Of a stretch of 36,581 nucleotides of DNA, positions 23,391-31,977 are shown piece after piece. A program made the translations under genes and the position numbers. The first letter of the stretch is position 1, and the number at the start of each line of letters is the position of its first letter. The stretch spans positions 1-36,581 of the forward strand of contig JAAEMS010000004.1 of assembly GCA_024225275.1 (NCBI GenBank), given 5' to 3'. Source of the DNA: Actinomycetes bacterium. GTDB taxonomy: Bacteria; Actinomycetota; Acidimicrobiia; Acidimicrobiales; JAAEMS01. The notes beneath the pieces are model-generated. The model was not told where the DNA came from. It ran no database searches and was given only the letters and a program-made list of their open reading frames with translations.

Positions 23391-25769
23391 ATGAGCGAAC
23401 GCGTCGATACCCCGCAAGGGTTGACCACCACCGAGGTGGCCCAGCGCGTCGCCGCCGGCCAGACCAACCAGATCCCGGCCGCGCCATCGCGCACCTTTGC
23501 CCAGATCGTGCGGGCCAACGTCCTCACCCCGATCAACGCCATCATCGGAACCCTCTTCGTCCTGGTCATGATCGCCTCGCCCGGACCGGATGCCCTGTTC
23601 GCCGGTGTGGTCATCTCGAACTCGATCATCGGCATCGTCCAAGAGGTCAGGGCGAAACGCACTCTCGACCGCCTGGCCGTGCTCAGCTCACCGAAGGCCC
23701 GGGTCATCCGCGACGGAGAGACCGCGGAGCTGGCCGTCGACGAGGTCGTGTTGGACGACCTGTTGGCTCTCACCCCCGGCGACCAGATCGTGGTCGACGG
23801 CCTGATCGAGGCGGCAGTGGGGCTCGAGGCCGACGAATCCCTGCTCACCGGCGAGTCCGATCCGGTCGACAAGGGGCCGGGTGACCGGGTCCTCTCGGGC
23901 AGCTTCGTGGCGGCCGGATCCGGACTGATGCGGGCCGACCGAATCGGCGCCCAGAGCTACGCCTCGACCCTGGCCGAGGAGGCCCGCCGGTTCCAGCTCG
24001 CTCACTCGGAACTGAAGCGGGGCATCGATCTGATCCTGCGCTGGCTGACCTGGATCATCCCTCCCGTCTCGGTGGTGCTCCTCTGGTCGCTGTGGCGAGC
24101 CGAGGACACCTGGCAGGAGGCCCTGCGGGGCGTCGTGGCCGCCGCGGTGGCCATGGTCCCCGACGGCCTGGTGTTGCTCACCAGCATCTCGTTGATCGTC
24201 GGCGTCTTGGCCCTGGCCCGCCGCCACGCGCTGGCCAAGGAACTGGCCTCGGTAGAGCTACTGGCCCGGGTCGACACCCTGTGCCTCGACAAGACCGGAA
24301 CCATCACCACCGGTGACATCGTCTTCGCCGATCTACGAATGCTCCATCAGGCCGAGCGGACCCGGGCCCGCGACGCCCTCGGCGCCCTGGCCGCCGCCGA
24401 TCCCAGCCCCAACGCGACCATGGCCGCCATCGCCCTCCGCCACCCCGATCCGGGTTGGGCCACCACCGAGATCGTGCCCTTCTCGTCGGCCCGCAAATGG
24501 TCGGGCGTGGTCTTCGCCGAGCACGGTTCATGGGTGCTGGGCGCCCCCGAGATGCTGGTGGGCGATCAGGCCGACATGGCCACCGCCCTCGAAGCCGCCA
24601 CCAGCTCCGGCCACCGTGTCGTCCTCCTGGCCCATTCCGCCCAGACCTTGTTGGACGCGGAGGGCAAGCCCGTCACCCCGCCCGACCTCGAACCGGTCGC
24701 TCTCGTCCTACTCGAAGACGAAGTCCGGCCCGATGCCCCCGAGATCCTCGAGTACTTCCGGCTCCAGGGGGTCGAGCTCAAGGTCATCTCCGGCGACCAC
24801 CCCGACACCGTGGCCGCTGTCGCCCGCAGGGCCGGACTGGCGGACGCCGGCGCCGGCTTCGATGCCCGGCAGCTCCCGGAGAACCAGGCCGAACTGGCTG
24901 ACACCCTCGAGATCACCAGCGTATTCGGCCGCGTGACCCCCCACCAGAAGCGGGCCATGGTCCACGCTCTCCAGGACCGGGGCCGAATCGTGGCCATGAC
25001 CGGCGACGGCGTGAACGACGTGCTCGCTCTCAAGGACGCCGACATGGGCATCGCCATGGGTTCGGGCAGCGCGTCCACCCGCGCCGTGGCCCAATTGGTG
25101 CTGCTCGACGACAGCTTCGCCACTCTCCCCCGGGTCGTGTCCGAGGGCCGCCGGGTCATAACCAATATCGAACGGGTGGCAAACCTGTTCGTGGCCAAGG
25201 CCGCCTACGCGGTCATGCTGGCCTTCCTGGTGGGAATCGCCCAGGTGCCCTTCCTGTTCCTGCCCCGTCAGCTGACCTTGGTCGGCACCTTCTCGATCGG
25301 TGTGCCGGGGTTCTTCCTGGCGCTCGAGGCCACCGAACGGCGGGCCCGGGCCGGGTTCATCAGCCGGGTCCTGCGGTTCGCGGTGCCGGCCGGGACCGTG
25401 GCCGGGGTCGTGACTTTCGGGGTCTACGAGTGGTCTCGTCGACACGACGCCATCACCCTCGACGAAGCCCGCACGGCTGCGACCGCTGTCCTTCTGGCCA
25501 TCGGTCTGGTCATCCTGGTCCGGCTCTCGCGTCCCCTCAACCTGTTCCGGGCTTCCCTGGTGGCGGCCATGGCCGCCAGTCTGGCCGCCACCATGATCGT
25601 GCCCGGGCTCCAGGCCTGGTTCGCCCTGGACCCTCCCCCCGCCCAGGGTTGGTGGGCCGTGGCCGCCGGCACTGGGGTGGCCACTGCTGCCCTGCTCATC
25701 GGCCCCCATCTGATCCCCTTCTGGACCGAACCCGAGAAGGTGTCACCCTCGACAAGACCCGGCCTCTAG
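23391..25769 (+). CDS. CtpE-like cation-transporting P-type ATPase
   Basis: 792 residues with a complete P-type core: helices near 45-85, actuator domain motif LLTGESDPV (TGES at 153-156), VPDGL (256-260) in the ion-site helix, phosphorylation motif DKTGT (D300), a nucleotide-binding domain and the hinge TGDGVNDVLALKDAD (about 537-551). Six C-terminal helices follow. There are no N-terminal heavy-metal domains and no CPC motif, so it is not a Cu/Zn pump. The size, the VPDGLVLLTS ion motif and overall pattern resemble mycobacterial CtpE (described as a calcium transporter, 797 residues). Ca2+ is thus the best guess for substrate. The ATG at 23391 has TAGCCT nine bases upstream. An OsmC gene follows 62 bases later. 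Confidence 0.85.
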   Translation: MSERVDTPQGLTTTEVAQRVAAGQTNQIPAAPSRTFAQIVRANVLTPINAIIGTLFVLVMIASPGPDALFAGVVISNSIIGIVQEVRAKRTLDRLAVLSSPKARVIRDGETAELAVDEVVLDDLLALTPGDQIVVDGLIEAAVGLEADESLLTGESDPVDKGPGDRVLSGSFVAAGSGLMRADRIGAQSYASTLAEEARRFQLAHSELKRGIDLILRWLTWIIPPVSVVLLWSLWRAEDTWQEALRGVVAAAVAMVPDGLVLLTSISLIVGVLALARRHALAKELASVELLARVDTLCLDKTGTITTGDIVFADLRMLHQAERTRARDALGALAAADPSPNATMAAIALRHPDPGWATTEIVPFSSARKWSGVVFAEHGSWVLGAPEMLVGDQADMATALEAATSSGHRVVLLAHSAQTLLDAEGKPVTPPDLEPVALVLLEDEVRPDAPEILEYFRLQGVELKVISGDHPDTVAAVARRAGLADAGAGFDARQLPENQAELADTLEITSVFGRVTPHQKRAMVHALQDRGRIVAMTGDGVNDVLALKDADMGIAMGSGSASTRAVAQLVLLDDSFATLPRVVSEGRRVITNIERVANLFVAKAAYAVMLAFLVGIAQVPFLFLPRQLTLVGTFSIGVPGFFLALEATERRARAGFISRVLRFAVPAGTVAGVVTFGVYEWSRRHDAITLDEARTAATAVLLAIGLVILVRLSRPLNLFRASLVAAMAASLAATMIVPGLQAWFALDPPPAQGWWAVAAGTGVATAALLIGPHLIPFWTEPEKVSPSTRPGL

Positions 25770-25831
25770 GGACTCGCGCGAGCCACCCCCCGCCGAGTGG
25801 CGGGATGAGGACCAGCCGATACCTTCAGCTC

Positions 25832-26260
25832 ATGGCCACCATCACTGCCGAGCTCGTCGGCGACATGCAGGTAACGATCTCCAGTGCCGACCACACCTGG
25901 TCGGCGGACGAACCCACCGATGTCGGGGGCACCGACACCGGCCCTGACCCCTACGAGCTCCTGCTGGGCTCGCTGGCCGCGTGTACCTGTATCACGGTGA
26001 ACATGTACGCCCGTCGCAAGGGCATCGCCTTGAGGTCGGTATCGGCCGACTACACCCACGAGAAGGTGCACGCCGACGACTGCGCCGACTGCGACGAGGA
26101 CCTGAGCGGATTCATCGACCAGGTGTCGGCCAGGATCTTTCTCGATGGCGACTTCGACGACACCACCCGGGCCCGCCTCGAACAGATCGCCACCCGGTGT
26201 CCGGTTCACAAGACCCTCGAAAAGGGCGTGGTGTTCGCCGAGACGGTGTTCGCCGGCTGA
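25832..26260 (+). CDS. OsmC-family peroxiredoxin-like protein
   Basis: 142 residues. TGPDPYELLLGSLAACTC (36-53) is the family motif with the first redox Cys (C51 or C53), and TRCPVHKTL (121-129) holds the second (C123). OsmC/Ohr proteins reduce organic hydroperoxides through this Cys pair; this one is nearer the OsmC/YhfA-like branch than Ohr. Two additional cysteines in a CxxC form (C84, C87 in DDCADC) sit in a central acidic insertion. I chose the ATG at 25832, with TACCTT six bases upstream. It follows the ATPase gene by 62 bases and may have its own leaderless promoter. Confidence 0.88.
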   Translation: MATITAELVGDMQVTISSADHTWSADEPTDVGGTDTGPDPYELLLGSLAACTCITVNMYARRKGIALRSVSADYTHEKVHADDCADCDEDLSGFIDQVSARIFLDGDFDDTTRARLEQIATRCPVHKTLEKGVVFAETVFAG

Positions 26261-26269
26261 CGGATGGTC

Positions 26270-26291
26270 GGGCCCTGGACTGCTCAGGCCC
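26270..26291. terminator. Hairpin between OsmC gene and convergent repeat-protein gene
   Basis: GGGCCCTG and CAGGCCC pair over seven bases with one bulged C and a loop of seven, in the 46-bp space between two convergent stops. No T tract. A weak bidirectional terminator candidate. Confidence 0.35.
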
Positions 26292-26306
26292 CAGCCACCA
26301 GGGAAC

Positions 26307-28670
26307 TCAGGCCAGCACGGGCAGCTCGGGAGTGGCGGCACGGCCGAGTCGTCGGATCAGGGCAAGGCGCCACCACACCAGGAGGCCGGCCGCCATCGCG
26401 GCGTAGGCAGCCAGGGTCAGCCCTGACGAACCCAGCCAGGGGGCCCACGAGTCATGGGCGTTGGCCCGGGCTCGAGCCCGCTCGACGTCGATGGTGAGCA
26501 CCCTCTCCTGATCCAGAGCGTCGACCGCGGAGCTGTCGAGCCGGGGGGAAACCACCAGGGTCGAGATGTCGGTGTTCAGCACCAGGCGTACGGCCGAGCT
26601 CTCACCGGCCGCCAGACGGCCCACCACACAACCCGCGTCGGCACAATGCCACCCGGGACCACTCCCACCGAGCAGAGCGCCAGTGGGAGTCCCAAGGTCG
26701 AGCACGAGGTCGGTGGCCGGGTCGGGCCCCGCGTTGGCCACCTCGACGCCCACAACGAGCCGGCCGTTGCCATCAGCGCCGAGGAGCTCGGGATGGCTGC
26801 TCAGGGCCGCCACCGGAACCCGGACCGCCCCCGCATCGCTGGTCACCACCGAGCCGAGCCTCTCACCGTCGGTGGCCTGCACGATCCCCTCGGCGCTGAT
26901 CTGAAGGTCGGCGTGACCCGGCGGCAGGATCAGGTCAGCTCGACAGCGGACCTCCTGACCCGGACCAACCGAGCCCTCGTCACACATCAAATCGACCGAG
27001 TTGGCCCCCTTGACCCCGATCTGGGCTGCCAGGTCGACCACCATGGTCTCACCCCGATTGGTGATGACCACTTCAGCCGGGTGAGGGGCCCCAACCTCAC
27101 CTTTCACCACCGGCTGGGGGGTCGCGGTCACCGCCGCGTGGAGCTCGGGCTCGAGGCCGCGGACGGTGACGCTGTCGCGGGCCACGACCCGAGCCTGGGG
27201 GAGGCCAACCACATCATCGATGAGGGGAACACCCCCATCGTCGACCCCAGTGGCCGACACGATGGCGTTCGAGGTGTGAATGCCGGCTTGGACGACATCG
27301 ACCGGAAGGGTGCAGGCCTGGGCCGCCCCCACCGGGAGGCGCGGGATGGTGCATACCAACCCGATCCCGTCGTCGCTCACCACCAAGTTGGCGAGCCCGG
27401 TGTTGCCAGTGTTGTGTACCACGTAGGTCCGGTCCGACTCGTCACCCACCAACAGCTCCCGCGTCGTTGTGTCTCCGGGGCGGTGGCCGCCAACCTGGTA
27501 GTCGAGGGACAGTCCGGGGCCGTCGGTTGTCGGTCTCTCGACCCGGACGACCTCGGTGCCGGTGCCGGTGTATGAGAACGATGTCGCGGCCGTGAGGGGC
27601 CCGAAGGGCTGACCAATCGGATCGAGGATCGGAGTGCCATCCGGGCCCAGGACTCCGGCCTGGACCGAGACGTCAACGAGGTGGGACCCGGATCGGGCAT
27701 CACGCACGATCCGACACGAACGACCCTGACCCACCTCGAGGCGGCCGAGAATGCACACCACCCCGGCCTGGGCGTCACTCACCTCGACGGGGCCGAGGGT
27801 GAGATCACCGGTGTTGTGGACCTCCACCGTGCGGTCCAACGCCGATCCGGCGGTGAGGGTCAGGGGCCGGTCCGATTCGCCCTTCACGGCCACGCCCAGA
27901 TCCAGCGAAGGGGACCCGGACCCGGTCAGCACCACCTGACCACCGGCTTGGACCGCTCCCTCGGTGCTGAGGGCCCGAGCGGCGACCGTCACGATGCCCG
28001 ATCCCATCGGGATCGGGATACGCCCCACACAGGACCCAGTTTCGCCGGGCTCGAGATCGGTCACCCGACACCCCACCCCGCCCATGTCGATCTCGATACC
28101 GGTCAAGGCCACTCGGCCTTCGTTGTGTACCTCCGGCACGAGGTCGAAGGCAGCCCCGGCGGACAGGCCAGCCGGAGGGGTGGGGAGGTCGAGGGCGAGA
28201 GCCGGACCCTCGACGCCGAAGAACCATGCAGGGCCGGCCACGGTGAGGGCAAGGTCGTGGTCAAGGACCTGTAGCGGTGTCGGCGGGCGGACCGCAGCAC
28301 CCGACGGCAGGGACTCAACGGCCATCACCGCGAGATAGGACCGGCCGGCAACCAGGTCGGCATGCCATCCGCCGTCATCGTCGACTCGCATCGTCGCCAC
28401 CTCAGGGTCGATGGAGCCGATCTCACCGTCGCCGGCGAGGTCTTCGACGATGCGGACCAGAAGGCCTTCGGGTGGGCCGGCTCCCCCACCGTCGCGAACC
28501 GTGGATCCCTGAACCGGTACGGTCACCGGCCCGGAGAGCTGCTCGACCACGACCGAGCCACCGCTGGCGAAGGCCACGATCTGCACACAGATGGCCAGAA
28601 ACGAGAGCGCGCCGAACAAGTTCGAGGACCGTCTCGAACCCGAATAGCGGCGGCTGTCCCGGTTGGTCAC
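26307..28670 (-). CDS. Large secreted protein with Ig-like repeats and C-x12-C pattern
   Basis: 787 residues. An N-terminal hydrophobic segment (ALSFLAICVQIVAFASGG) serves as signal anchor and a C-terminal helix (GLTLAAYAAMAAGLLVWW) followed by RLALIRR serves as membrane anchor. Between them are DUF11/CARDB-type beta repeats marked by V-x-N-x-G turns (EVHNEGR, EVHNTGD, VVHNTGN, VITNRGE, EVANAGP). Four repeats contain two cysteines separated by exactly twelve residues (for example GCRVTDLEPGETGSC), probably disulfides. It is likely a surface or adhesion protein. I prefer the GTG at 28670; a TTG at 28685 would add five residues. It diverges from mutM and is not part of a clear operon. Confidence 0.8.
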   Translation of the reverse strand: MTNRDSRRYSGSRRSSNLFGALSFLAICVQIVAFASGGSVVVEQLSGPVTVPVQGSTVRDGGGAGPPEGLLVRIVEDLAGDGEIGSIDPEVATMRVDDDGGWHADLVAGRSYLAVMAVESLPSGAAVRPPTPLQVLDHDLALTVAGPAWFFGVEGPALALDLPTPPAGLSAGAAFDLVPEVHNEGRVALTGIEIDMGGVGCRVTDLEPGETGSCVGRIPIPMGSGIVTVAARALSTEGAVQAGGQVVLTGSGSPSLDLGVAVKGESDRPLTLTAGSALDRTVEVHNTGDLTLGPVEVSDAQAGVVCILGRLEVGQGRSCRIVRDARSGSHLVDVSVQAGVLGPDGTPILDPIGQPFGPLTAATSFSYTGTGTEVVRVERPTTDGPGLSLDYQVGGHRPGDTTTRELLVGDESDRTYVVHNTGNTGLANLVVSDDGIGLVCTIPRLPVGAAQACTLPVDVVQAGIHTSNAIVSATGVDDGGVPLIDDVVGLPQARVVARDSVTVRGLEPELHAAVTATPQPVVKGEVGAPHPAEVVITNRGETMVVDLAAQIGVKGANSVDLMCDEGSVGPGQEVRCRADLILPPGHADLQISAEGIVQATDGERLGSVVTSDAGAVRVPVAALSSHPELLGADGNGRLVVGVEVANAGPDPATDLVLDLGTPTGALLGGSGPGWHCADAGCVVGRLAAGESSAVRLVLNTDISTLVVSPRLDSSAVDALDQERVLTIDVERARARANAHDSWAPWLGSSGLTLAAYAAMAAGLLVWWRLALIRRLGRAATPELPVLA

Positions 28671-28753
28671 CGGGCTCGACTCCAAGGGTGGGAACCCATG
28701 ACCGGTTCCCTACGGTCGGGCCGGCCGCAAATTGAGCCCACTACGGTGTCGGC

Positions 28754-29557
28754 GTGCCCGAGCTACCCGAGGTCGAAACCATCCGGCGACAGCTCGACCC
28801 CCGCCTGGTGGGCCGCCGGGTGGTCGAAGCCGACAGCCACGGGTCAGACAAGTTCCGGCCGGGCCGGGAGATCGCCGGCGCCCAGTTCGTCGGCACCGGC
28901 CGGCGGGGTAAGTACCTGCTGATGGATCTCGACGACGATCGTCAACTCGTCATGCACCTGGGGATGACCGGAGTGGTGTCGTTCACTGAACCCGACCGTC
29001 CGCTCGGCGACCATGTCCGCGCCCACTGGCTGCTCGATGATGGCAGCCACCTGGTGTTCAGCGACGTCCGCCGGTTCGGGCGGCTACGAACCGTGCCCAC
29101 CGGCGTCTACGACGACATCCCGACCCTGGCGGCCATGGGACCGGAGCCCTTCGATCCCGAGTTCACCGCCCATCATCTCTGGCGAGCCCTCCGTTCCTCG
29201 GATCGGATGGTCAAGACCCAACTTCTCAGCCAACGACCGGTGGCCGGGCTGGGCAACATCTACGCCGACGAGGCTCTATTTCTGGCCGGTATCGACCCTG
29301 CGACCCGACGGGTCAGCCGGCCGCGCGCCGGGGTTCTACGGGACCGCATCGAGCAGGTCCTGACCCAGGGACTGGACCGGGGAGGCACGACGCTGCGTGA
29401 CTACCGCACCGTCGAGGGGGCCTCGGGGGAGAACCAGTTCCACCTGGTCTGCTATGGACGCGCCGACGAACCCTGTGTGCAGTGCAGCGAACCGCTGAAG
29501 CGCAAGGTCCTCGATGCCCGTTCGACCACCTGGTGCCCCCGCTGTCAGCGTCGCTGA
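28754..29557 (+). CDS. mutM: Formamidopyrimidine-DNA glycosylase (MutM/Fpg)
   Basis: 267 residues from a GTG, encoding Met-PELPEVETIRR, in which the Pro2 and Glu3 nucleophile/acid pair are intact. Conserved LVMHLGMTG, VFSDVRRFGRL and GNIYADEALF are present, and the C-terminal zinc finger is complete (CVQC, then CPRC, ending QRR). It excises oxidised purines such as 8-oxoG in base-excision repair. The N-terminal Pro2 requirement fixes the start, with TACGGT six bases upstream, a clear leaderless pattern. The next gene, an RNB ribonuclease, is 132 bases downstream on the same strand. A short CCTGA triplet repeat occurs right after the stop. Confidence 0.93.
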   Translation: MPELPEVETIRRQLDPRLVGRRVVEADSHGSDKFRPGREIAGAQFVGTGRRGKYLLMDLDDDRQLVMHLGMTGVVSFTEPDRPLGDHVRAHWLLDDGSHLVFSDVRRFGRLRTVPTGVYDDIPTLAAMGPEPFDPEFTAHHLWRALRSSDRMVKTQLLSQRPVAGLGNIYADEALFLAGIDPATRRVSRPRAGVLRDRIEQVLTQGLDRGGTTLRDYRTVEGASGENQFHLVCYGRADEPCVQCSEPLKRKVLDARSTTWCPRCQRR

Positions 29558-29689
29558 CCTGACCTGACCTGACGGCCAGAGGCTGAACCTTCTCGAGTGG
29601 GTATCACCACCCCTGACGGCATGGGCTGGCCGAATATCGCGGTGAGACGGGGCGGGGCGGGACCCGCTCCGAGCTACCGTCTCCAGGCA

Positions 29690-31120
29690 ATGTCCTCGAT
29701 TCGATTGACCTGTGCACCGGCGGAGCGATTCGAGAGCGGGTTCCGCAGGATCCGGTCCGAGCTCGGTGTCCCCGACGGTTTCCCCGTCCCGGTCGAGACC
29801 GAAGCCCGCGCCGCGGCCGCGGCCTGGCCGCCGGCCCACGACGAGCGAACTGACCGCCGAGACATCAACCTGGTGACAATCGACCCCGAAGGCAGCCAGG
29901 ACCTGGACCAGGCGTTCCACGCCGAACGGCGTGGCTCGGGGTACCGGGTTCACTACGCCATCGCCGATCTGGGAGTGTTCGTCGAGCCCGGTGGGGCCCT
30001 CGACACCGAGGCCCTCACCCGAGGTGTCACCCTCTACAGTCCCGACGAGCGGGCCGGCCTCCATCCCACCGTGATCAACGAGGATGCCGCCAGCCTCCTC
30101 CCCGGCCTCGACCGGCCCGCGGTGTTGTGGTCACTGGACCTCGACCAACGGGGCGAGCTCACCGATGTCGGTCTCGAGCGCGCCGTGGTACAGAGCCGGG
30201 CGGCTGAGTCCTACCAACAGGTGCAGGCCGACCTCGACGGCGACAACCCCAACCCGGTGCACGATCTCCTCCGCGAGATCGGCACCCTGCGCCAGCACCG
30301 AGAGATCGACCGGGGTGGCGTCAGCCTCAACCTGCCCTGCCAGGAGGTCACCGATCATGGCGACCACTACACCCTCGACTACGACGTAGCCCTGCCCGTC
30401 GAGGGATGGAACGCCCAAATCTCCTTGCTCACCGGTATGACCGCAGCCCAGCTGATGATCGACGGCGGCGTCGGCCTGCTCCGGACCCTGCCCCCGCCCG
30501 ACCGGTCGACTCTGGCGTCGCTCCAGAAGATCTCCCGAGCTCTCGAGGTCCGTTGGCCCGACGGGATGAGCTACGCCCAATGGGTCCGTGGCCTCGACCC
30601 CTCGATCCCCGGCCAGGCCGCACTGCTCACCCAGGCCGCCCGCGGGCTCCGAGGGGCCGGCTATGTGGCCTTCGACGGCGACCGGCCCGACCGTCTCGAG
30701 CACGCGGCCATCGCATCGACCTACGCCCACGTGACCGCCCCGCTCCGCCGGGTGGTCGACCGATTCAACAACGAGATCCTGCTGGCCCACGCCGCCGGGT
30801 GCCGCCCGGCCGGGTGGCTCATGGAAGCGCTCGAGGAGCTCCCATCGATCATGGGTCGGTCCCGCCAGAAGGAGAGGGCGCTCGAGCGCAGCCTCGTCGA
30901 CTTCGCTGAAGCTCTGGTCCTTCAGAACCGGGTCGGCGATCAGTTCGACGCGGTGGTCACCGATATCGACGAAGACGATGACGAGATCCGACTCCAGCTT
31001 CTCGAGCCCGCCGTGGTCACCTACATGGCTGGGACCGGCCCGGCGCTGGGCGACACCATCGGGGTGCGCCTCGACGGGGTCGACGTGAAGGCTCACCGGG
31101 TCGAGTTCTCGGCCACCTGA
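29690..31120 (+). CDS. RNB-domain (RNase II/R family) ribonuclease
   Basis: 476 residues, a nearly bare RNB domain: the catalytic loop is TIDPEGSQDLDQAFHAE, giving the Asp residues of RNase II at three of four positions with Gln at the fourth. YRVHYAIADLGVFV, GVTLYSPDERAGLHPTVINEDAASLLPG and YAHVTAPLRRVVDRFNN (with the catalytic Arg) follow. The usual N-terminal cold-shock domains and C-terminal S1 domain are much reduced, the last about 60 residues being a short beta region (FDAVVTDIDEDDDEIRLQLLEPAVV). Short RNB proteins of this type are known in actinobacteria. It probably degrades RNA 3'-5'. The ATG at 29690 has TACCGT nine bases upstream. The open frame begins at 29597. Confidence 0.85.
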   Translation: MSSIRLTCAPAERFESGFRRIRSELGVPDGFPVPVETEARAAAAAWPPAHDERTDRRDINLVTIDPEGSQDLDQAFHAERRGSGYRVHYAIADLGVFVEPGGALDTEALTRGVTLYSPDERAGLHPTVINEDAASLLPGLDRPAVLWSLDLDQRGELTDVGLERAVVQSRAAESYQQVQADLDGDNPNPVHDLLREIGTLRQHREIDRGGVSLNLPCQEVTDHGDHYTLDYDVALPVEGWNAQISLLTGMTAAQLMIDGGVGLLRTLPPPDRSTLASLQKISRALEVRWPDGMSYAQWVRGLDPSIPGQAALLTQAARGLRGAGYVAFDGDRPDRLEHAAIASTYAHVTAPLRRVVDRFNNEILLAHAAGCRPAGWLMEALEELPSIMGRSRQKERALERSLVDFAEALVLQNRVGDQFDAVVTDIDEDDDEIRLQLLEPAVVTYMAGTGPALGDTIGVRLDGVDVKAHRVEFSAT

Positions 31121-31146
31121 GCCCCCATGGCGCTGAGATCAGGTGG
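31113..31146. terminator. Bidirectional terminator embedding both stop codons
   Basis: CCACCTGA (31113-31120) and TCAGGTGG (31139-31146) are perfectly complementary around an 18-base loop. The left arm ends in the TGA of the ribonuclease and the right arm starts with the TGA of the lipoprotein gene on the other strand. No T tract. Confidence 0.55.
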
Positions 31147-31930
31147 GGAGCTTCGTGGTGGCGTATGAGGCCAGACCGGCCACAGCATCAGGGGTCGACG
31201 GGCCACCACCGGTGAAGCTGACCACGGTGACGTAGGGCCCTCTACGGGTCACGACCGACTGGATGACCACGAACAGCTTCTGACGGGCCTCGGTGAAGAA
31301 GACCTCGTTCTGGAAGCCCTCGATCTGATCGACATTGGCCACCGTGCCGGCGGGGACGTCGACACTGCGGGTCGATGGGAGCTCGCGGCCCTCGATGACG
31401 GTCGCTGCCCCTTCGCACTCGACATAGTGGGCCTTCAAGGTCTCGACCCACTCGCTGGCGTCAGCGGCCGAGGTGAAGCTACGGGCCGAGTAGTCGATGA
31501 AGGGCCCGACCACCTCGTCGCGAGCAAACCGGGACCGGGCCAAACCCGCGCTCTCGATGAGCACATCGGGAGAGGGGATCCCTGGGCAGGTCTCAACCGC
31601 CAGATCGCCGGCGTCGATGGGAAGGAACTCGAGCAGGGCCATCTCATCAGCCACTGCGACCGCAGCCACAGCCACGGCCTGGGGATCGGCAGCCGAGGGG
31701 TCGAGGGCGGATGTGGTCGAGTCGACGATGGTGGCCACCGCTGTGCCATTGGGGTCGTTCTCAACGGAAGCCTCGTCGGCCACGGTCGTGCCGGTGGTCT
31801 CGACACCCCCATCGGCCGCGGTCTCACCAGCGCTGGCCGTCACCGCGGGCCCGGGCGGCAGCGAGCCACACCCCACCGCCAGAAGGGCAAGTGCGGGCAT
31901 GAGGCAGATCAGGCTACGGCGGGACGACAC
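31139..31930 (-). CDS. Putative lipoprotein of unknown function
   Basis: 263 residues from the GTG at 31930. The signal peptide SSRRSLICLMPALALLAVGC has a good lipobox (LAVGC; lipidated Cys at about 21), followed by a Thr/Ala-rich exported linker and a globular domain (about 95-263) with two cysteines (VETCPGIPSP and YVECEGAATV). The C-terminal half is beta-rich (TVANVDQIEGFQNEVFF, LFVVIQSVV, YVTVVSFTGGGPS), as in mycobacterial PknH-sensor-like or LpqN-type lipoproteins, but I cannot assign it. An ATG at 31981 overlaps the acylase stop as ATGA and would give a 280-residue form with a long N-region. Either way it follows the acylase gene in one operon. Confidence 0.75.
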   Translation of the reverse strand: MSSRRSLICLMPALALLAVGCGSLPPGPAVTASAGETAADGGVETTGTTVADEASVENDPNGTAVATIVDSTTSALDPSAADPQAVAVAAVAVADEMALLEFLPIDAGDLAVETCPGIPSPDVLIESAGLARSRFARDEVVGPFIDYSARSFTSAADASEWVETLKAHYVECEGAATVIEGRELPSTRSVDVPAGTVANVDQIEGFQNEVFFTEARQKLFVVIQSVVTRRGPYVTVVSFTGGGPSTPDAVAGLASYATTKLPT

Positions 31931-31977
31931 GGTCCTCAGTGTGGCCCAGAGCGAGCCCAAAGTGCACTCGCGGGCGA

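Noticed and set aside
29555..29574. Tandem CCTGA triplet after the mutM stop
   Set aside because: Three copies of a 5-bp unit in non-coding sequence; no sign of a larger repeat array or slippage-controlled gene.
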